10,288 nt of DNA from contig JBCDIQ010000203.1 of the NCBI GenBank assembly GCA_039024295.1, positions 1 to 10,288 on the forward strand, given 5' to 3'. The notes under the pieces were generated by a model that was not told the DNA's origin, ran no database searches, and saw only the letters and a program-made list of their open reading frames with translations. Each line of letters starts with the position of its first letter. The first letter of the stretch is position 1. The DNA is from JBCDIQ01 sp039024295. GTDB lineage: Bacteria; Bacteroidota; Bacteroidia; J057. This document shows, piece after piece, positions 6,734 through 10,288 of this stretch. Made by a program: the position numbers and the translations under genes.

Positions 6734-7351
6734 TTACTCCTCACTGGCAATGGTGAGCTGAGTCCGGTTAAGAATGGAACGGGCCAGGGTAACTTCATCC
6801 GTATACTCGAGGTCCGCTCCAACGGGAATGCCCCGGGCGATGCTGGAAATTTTTATTCCCATTGGGGTAATTTTCTTAGAAAGGTAAAAGGTGGTGGTGT
6901 CACCTTCGATATTTGCGCTAAAGGCAAAGATGAGTTCTTTGACCTTGCCCTCGCGGAGCCTCGTAAGGAGGGATTCGATGTTTAGTTGAGAAGGCCCTAC
7001 TCCTTGCAGGGGATTGATAAGTCCCCCCAATACATGGTATCGTCCGGAGAACTGAGCCGTACTTTCTATCGCGATGACATCCTTTGTGTCTTCCACTACG
7101 CATATGACTTCGTCACTGCGCCGTGGGTTGCTACAAATTTGGCAAATCTCCTCATCGGAAATGTTGTGGCAAACTTTGCAGTACTTCACATCTTTCCTTA
7201 GGCTGATAATGGAGCTGCCCAGACTTTCCGCTTCCTCTTCTGAGCGTTTAAGGATGTGCAAGGCCAAGCGAAGGGCAGTCTTTTTACCCACACCTGGCAG
7301 GCTTGCCAATTCCTCTACGGCTTTTTGTATGGCTTTAGATGGATATTCCAT
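6734..7351 (-). CDS. recR: Recombination mediator protein RecR
   Basis: RecR works with RecO (and RecF) to load RecA on single-stranded DNA at gaps and stalled forks. The 205-residue protein is full length. It shows the helix-hairpin-helix LPGVGKKTA (18-26), a four-cysteine zinc finger (Cys58, Cys61, Cys70, Cys73) and a Toprim domain from about 81, beginning EVICVVEDTKD. The FAFSANIEGDTT segment (142-153) lies within it. The C-terminal stretch GIPVGADLEYTDEVTLA (174-190), with its Walker-B-like part, closes the domain. The start is the ATG at 7351, giving the usual short N-terminus before the helix-hairpin-helix. It is the first gene of the minus-strand run and diverges from the DUF721 gene. 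The intervening 129 bp hold a candidate -7 element and an inverted repeat that would fall in the recR leader. Confidence 0.97.
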   Translation of the reverse strand: MEYPSKAIQKAVEELASLPGVGKKTALRLALHILKRSEEEAESLGSSIISLRKDVKYCKVCHNISDEEICQICSNPRRSDEVICVVEDTKDVIAIESTAQFSGRYHVLGGLINPLQGVGPSQLNIESLLTRLREGKVKELIFAFSANIEGDTTTFYLSKKITPMGIKISSIARGIPVGADLEYTDEVTLARSILNRTQLTIASEE

Positions 7352-7360
7352 ATATTAATG

Positions 7361-7404
7361 GTGCAGCGGAAAAACTTGCTTACCTGCTACCAACTGCGCT
7401 GCAC
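7361..7404. repeat. 8-bp inverted repeat in the recR leader region
   Basis: GTGCAGCG (7361-7368) and CGCTGCAC (7397-7404) are perfect inverted copies separated by 28 bp. They lie 10 bp before the recR ATG, between the divergent recR and DUF721 genes. In a recR transcript they could form a long-looped stem next to the start codon; as DNA they could be two half-sites for a regulator. Neither is shown by the sequence alone. Confidence 0.35.
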
Positions 7405-7450
7405 ACCCTTAGTAGTAATTATGAACGGAATTGTACCAACAATCCTTCTT

Positions 7451-7458
7451 CAAAATTA
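7451..7458 (-). promoter_or_regulatory. Candidate -7 element for recR
   Basis: The minus strand reads TAATTTTG, an exact TAnnTTTG match, 99 bp upstream of the recR ATG. It would give a leader of about 90 nt containing the inverted repeat at 7361-7404. A -33 TTTG at the normal spacing is not evident. No comparable plus-strand match for the DUF721 gene was found in this gap. Confidence 0.3.
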
Positions 7459-7480
7459 ATAAAAACCCTGACTTTCTCCT

Positions 7481-7768
7481 ATGAGCCAATCTTACATCAG
7501 CCTGGGTCAAGCAATTGAGCAGTTCCTGGAAGCCCACGGCCTTAAGGACGAAACAGAAGTTCAGAAGGTCATTCTGGAATGGGGAGAATACATGGGCGCA
7601 CCCATTGCCGCGAATACCGAAAAAATCTGGTACAGAGATGGGACACTATTTGTGAAAATGCGAAGCCCGATCTGGAAGAACGAACTACTTATGGCGCGGG
7701 TTAAGATTCAGCAAATGATCAATCAACGAGTTGGTAGGGAATTGGTACGGGAGGTAAAAGTACTGTAA
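7481..7768 (+). CDS. DUF721 family protein (DciA-like)
   Basis: This 95-residue protein has the layout of the DUF721 family. An N-terminal amphipathic helix (about 6-20) leads to a VILEWGEYMGAPIAANT segment (25-41) with the conserved Trp and Gly. Then comes a DGTLFVKMRSPIWKNEL strand-turn-helix core (50-66) and a final strand REVKVL. In Actinobacteria and Proteobacteria the related DciA loads or assists the replicative helicase DnaB; whether the short Bacteroidota members do the same is inference. The ATG at 7481 gives the usual compact form with no better start nearby. It faces recF tail to tail across 143 bp, although in many bacteria the two genes lie in the same direction. No intrinsic terminator is visible after it. 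Confidence 0.88.
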   Translation: MSQSYISLGQAIEQFLEAHGLKDETEVQKVILEWGEYMGAPIAANTEKIWYRDGTLFVKMRSPIWKNELLMARVKIQQMINQRVGRELVREVKVL

Positions 7769-7911
7769 CACACATCTATGATCACCATCATCTCCTAAAA
7801 GATGTTGCTTATGGAGAGGTTCGCCTTACAAACCTAATCTAACCCCCAGCTTGTATCACTAAAACCATTCGAGTAACCTGGATCGAAATCAGATGACCCC
7901 GGATGTATACA

Positions 7912-9030
7912 TCAGGTTCCAGGCTGAAAATCGCCCTGCAATACGCGGTAGTAATTTACCGCTCGGTCTGTAAGGGAGCTGAACACCTTCTCCAGGTTTT
8001 GTCGAGAAGTATCTGTTATAAAAACCTGTCCTTTGACCCGATCGGTAAGTATCCCGGCAATCTCTCCCAGGCGAAATTCATCCAGTTTATCAAACAGGTC
8101 ATCCAACAGCAATATGGGGGCAAGCTGTTTGTGCTGTTCCAGCAATTGGTACTGGGCGAGTTTCAATGCAATCACAAACGTCTTTTGCTGGCCCTGAGAG
8201 CCATAATTTCGAACGGAGGTACCATCAATCTGAAACACGAGGTCATCCCGATGAGTGCCCACCCCAGTGTAACAATTTGCCAGGTCGCGTGCCTCCCAGG
8301 TCGCGTACACCTCCTGCCAACCAGCTTCCGTATTGACTTCTAGTTGAGACCTGTAGCGGATACTGGGTTGTTCTTTTTCTGATACAATTTGGTGGAAGTA
8401 GGTCTCAAAGATGGGGAAGAAGGCTTCCAAGAAAGTGTTTCGCTCTTCAGAAATGGCCCTGCCATGGGGAAGCATCTGCTCATTCCACAATTGGAGCTGC
8501 TCTCGGTCGAAGTACCGCTGCTCGGCGAACAGCTTGAGTTGGGCGTTTCGCCTCAGGAGTAATTTATCGTACTGGATCAAATGGTGCAGGTAGGCTGGGC
8601 TGTACTGAGAGATGAGCATGTCCATGAACCTACGTCTGCCCGCAGAAGGGCCATTGATGAGTTCGGTGTCATCTGGCATAATCGCTACCAGGGGAATACG
8701 CCCAATGTGATCGCTCATCTTAGCGGCAGGAACCCGATTGATAAACAGTTTTTTTCCTTTTGATTTCAGAAAATTGCATTGAACAAGTGCTTTCTCTTCT
8801 CCCTCTTGCAAGTTTCCCTCTAGCAGAAAAAAGTCTTCCCCATCTTTCAAGGCCTGCTTATCCTGATGAGAACGAATCCCACGGGTAAAAGCCAAATAAT
8901 GCAAAGCTTCCAACACATTGGTTTTTCCAGAACCGTTGGGACCTGTGATGCAGTTGATCCCAGCGCAAAAGTCTGCCTGTAAATGAGGATAATTGCGGAA
9001 ATGGGTCAGTTGCAGGGAGGTAAAGAACAA
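7912..9030 (-). CDS. recF: DNA replication and repair protein RecF
   Basis: RecF is an SMC-like ABC ATPase that binds at double-/single-strand junctions and helps RecO and RecR load RecA at gaps. The 372-residue product is full length. It opens with LQLTHFRNY (6-14) and has Walker A GPNGSGKTN (30-38). The ABC signature region is YGSQGQQKT (276-284), and Walker B with D-loop is ILLLDDLFDKLDE (306-318). The arginine-rich GRRRFMD (131-137) is also typical. The start must be the TTG at 9030. In frame, no ATG exists between the upstream stop (TGA at 9061-9063) and Met105, which lies beyond Walker A. recF diverges from pdhA across 94 bp and converges on the DUF721 gene. A minus-strand TAGTTTTG (9109-9116) is a candidate -7 element, with no clear -33 partner. 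Confidence 0.96.
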   Translation of the reverse strand: MFFTSLQLTHFRNYPHLQADFCAGINCITGPNGSGKTNVLEALHYLAFTRGIRSHQDKQALKDGEDFFLLEGNLQEGEEKALVQCNFLKSKGKKLFINRVPAAKMSDHIGRIPLVAIMPDDTELINGPSAGRRRFMDMLISQYSPAYLHHLIQYDKLLLRRNAQLKLFAEQRYFDREQLQLWNEQMLPHGRAISEERNTFLEAFFPIFETYFHQIVSEKEQPSIRYRSQLEVNTEAGWQEVYATWEARDLANCYTGVGTHRDDLVFQIDGTSVRNYGSQGQQKTFVIALKLAQYQLLEQHKQLAPILLLDDLFDKLDEFRLGEIAGILTDRVKGQVFITDTSRQNLEKVFSSLTDRAVNYYRVLQGDFQPGT

Positions 9031-9108
9031 ATCAATCGGGGTTTTATTTTGGAAATGCCGTCATTATATCGAACTTGCTAAAGCATTCTTCAACTATCTA
9101 GCAACAGA

Positions 9109-9116
9109 CAAAACTA
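9109..9116 (-). promoter_or_regulatory. Candidate -7 element for recF
   Basis: The minus strand reads TAGTTTTG, matching TAnnTTTG, 78 bp before the recF TTG start and 8 bp before the pdhA ATG on the other strand. It would give a recF leader of about 70 nt. The -33 element is not clear. For pdhA, the plus-strand TATTTTGG at 9045-9052 is one mismatch from the consensus. Confidence 0.25.
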
Positions 9117-9124
9117 ACAAACCT

Positions 9125-10138
9125 ATGTCAGACGCTAAGGTACAAACTGACACCAACATTTACAGCAAAGAGCAGGCATTGAAGTGGTACGAAGAAATGC
9201 TGCTAATTAGGCGATTTGAGGAGAAGTCCAGTCAGCTGTACATGCAACAGAAAATTCGTGGATTTTGTCACCTCTATATCGGTCAGGAGGCCGTGGCGGT
9301 AGGGCTGGAAACAGCTATCCGCCCAGATGATGTGGTCATCACTGCTTACCGGGATCACGGCAATGGTCTGGCTCGTGGCATGACCCCCAATGAGTGTATG
9401 GCCGAGCTATATGGCAAGGCTACCGGTAGCTCAAAAGGCAAAGGAGGCTCCATGCACTTCTTCTCGAAAGAAAAGAACTTTGCTGGCGGCCATGGCATTG
9501 TTGGAGGACAGATTCCCCTTGGTGCAGGGATTGCCTTTGCCCATAAATACAATGAGACAGACCGCATTTGTGTATGCCTGATGGGTGATGGTGCAGTTCG
9601 CCAAGGTGCCCTTCATGAGGCATTCAATATTGCCATGACCTGGAAGTTGCCTGTTCTGTACATTGTAGAGAACAACAACTACGCGATGGGAACTTCTGTT
9701 GAGCGGACCTCTAATGTGACAGACCTGTACAAAATTGCTCATGGATATGAGATGCCTTCCAAGCCCGTCAATGGCATGGATGTAATTGATTTCTATGAAG
9801 GTATCAAAGATGCGGTAGACCATGTGCGTTCAGGCAAAGGGCCTTTCTTCATTGAGGCTAAGACCTACCGTTACCGCGGGCACTCCATGTCTGACCCTGC
9901 GAAATACCGTACCCGCGAAGAATTGAACAAGTATAAAGGACTCGATCCAATTGCTGACATGAAGCTGTACATCGCTGAACATGAAATGGCTACCGAGGAG
10001 GAGCTTAAAGCAATGGATAAGCGAATCAAAAAGGTGGTTGAGGAGTCTGTAGAATTCGCAGAAAATTCGCCATTTCCTGATCCATCAGAGCTGTACGAGG
10101 ACGTCTACGTAGACGATTATCCATTCATTACAGAATAG
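9125..10138 (+). CDS. pdhA: Pyruvate dehydrogenase E1 component, alpha subunit
   Basis: This is the alpha subunit of the heterotetrameric E1, which uses thiamine diphosphate to decarboxylate pyruvate and reductively acetylate the lipoyl group of E2. The 337-residue product is full length. It has IGQEAVAVG (52-60) and YRDHGNGLARG (75-85). The thiamine diphosphate motif runs from GDG (154-156) to ENNNYAMGT (182-190), with Asn184 about 30 residues on as expected. The phosphorylation-loop region is YRYRGHSMSDPAKYR (248-262). The ATG at 9125 is chosen because an upstream in-frame start at 8993 would overlap the recF start and add 44 residues foreign to the family. A branched-chain 2-oxoacid E1 alpha is possible but less like this one. 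No beta subunit or E2 gene follows; a strong terminator does, so it looks monocistronic. Confidence 0.95.
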   Translation: MSDAKVQTDTNIYSKEQALKWYEEMLLIRRFEEKSSQLYMQQKIRGFCHLYIGQEAVAVGLETAIRPDDVVITAYRDHGNGLARGMTPNECMAELYGKATGSSKGKGGSMHFFSKEKNFAGGHGIVGGQIPLGAGIAFAHKYNETDRICVCLMGDGAVRQGALHEAFNIAMTWKLPVLYIVENNNYAMGTSVERTSNVTDLYKIAHGYEMPSKPVNGMDVIDFYEGIKDAVDHVRSGKGPFFIEAKTYRYRGHSMSDPAKYRTREELNKYKGLDPIADMKLYIAEHEMATEEELKAMDKRIKKVVEESVEFAENSPFPDPSELYEDVYVDDYPFITE

Positions 10139-10148
10139 TGATAACATA

Positions 10149-10181
10149 CCGGCAGGAAACGACCCACAGGTAATTTGCCGG
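10149..10181 (+). repeat. Inverted repeat just after pdhA
   Basis: CCGGCA (10149-10154) pairs with TGCCGG (10176-10181) across a 21-nt loop, about 10 nt after the pdhA stop. No T-run follows. It may be an upstream stem in the 3' untranslated region that precedes the main terminator. Confidence 0.35.
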
Positions 10182-10199
10182 ACTTAGCATACATGAAAC

Positions 10200-10229
10200 C
10201 CGGTAGCTTTTTTTGCTATCGGTTTTTTT
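10200..10229 (+). terminator. Intrinsic terminator of pdhA
   Basis: CCGGTAGC (10200-10207) pairs with GCTATCGG (10215-10222), with one G-U pair, around a loop of seven Ts, and is followed by seven Ts (10223-10229). It lies about 60 bp after the pdhA stop and fits a standard rho-independent terminator in the plus direction. The A-run on the minus side of the stem could also let it act in reverse on a gene entering from the right. Confidence 0.8.
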
Positions 10230-10288
10230 ATTTCAGAATCTGTAAGATCGCTATCATTGTCCGCATTTTCTAGCTGATATAATTCGCC

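Noticed and set aside
7769..7911. Intergenic space between DUF721 and recF searched for a bidirectional terminator or small gene
   Set aside because: Only a 5-bp stem (ATGAT-cacc-ATCAT) is present, with no T-run, and no frame of useful length.
7903..8343. Plus-strand ORF of 146 codons opposite recF
   Set aside because: It is antisense to the conserved ATPase C-terminal region of recF, with no recognisable domain; a shadow frame.
8993..9124. Upstream extension of pdhA by 44 residues
   Set aside because: It would overlap the 5' end of recF and add residues unlike any E1 alpha N-terminus; the ATG at 9125 gives the usual length.
1..10288. CRISPR arrays, tRNA genes, insertion sequences, toxin-antitoxin or phage-defence genes
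   Set aside because: No regularly spaced repeats, no cloverleaf, no transposase-like protein and no defence domains were found on either strand.

Overview
The window looks like a chromosomal segment of a member of the Bacteroidota. The clearest sign is the 3' end of a plus-strand gene at the left edge, which encodes a typical C-terminal sorting domain of the type IX secretion system, found only in that phylum. Supporting signs are the lack of strong Shine-Dalgarno sequences, several upstream matches to the Bacteroidota -7 element TAnnTTTG, a Bacteroidota-style arginyl-tRNA synthetase (RMKSREG in place of KMSKS), and a stand-alone PASTA protein without a kinase domain. A class such as Saprospiria or Cytophagia is possible, but the sequence alone does not settle it.

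Layout. Positions 1-150 hold the end of a secreted or surface protein (plus). Positions 298-7351 are a run of six minus-strand genes, read from right to left: recR, a large glycosyltransferase fusion, a small degenerate P-loop protein, argS, a PASTA membrane protein and rpe. Gaps between them are 67 to 136 bp, so some may be co-transcribed, but none overlap. From recR the map diverges: a small DUF721/DciA-like gene (plus, 7481-7768) faces recF (minus, 7912-9030) tail to tail. recF in turn diverges from pdhA (plus, 9125-10138), which ends in a clear intrinsic terminator. No gene-free stretch exceeds about 150 bp. I see no tRNA, rRNA, insertion sequence, CRISPR array or prophage gene.

Most of the content is housekeeping: recombinational repair (recR, recF), replication (the DUF721 protein), translation (argS), the pentose phosphate pathway (rpe) and pyruvate oxidation (pdhA). 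They share no single pathway. The less ordinary part is the middle. The 650-residue glycosyltransferase appears to be a GT2 enzyme fused to a WcaJ-like polyprenyl-phosphate sugar transferase whose catalytic core is missing. Beside it lies an ATPase-like protein with a broken Walker A motif and a basic, tryptophan-rich tail. Between that gene and argS, an orphan plus-strand terminator follows a short open frame and may mark a small RNA or a gene remnant. A short repeat of consensus TCGGTKTNCAGTTTT occurs four times in two separate intergenic regions.
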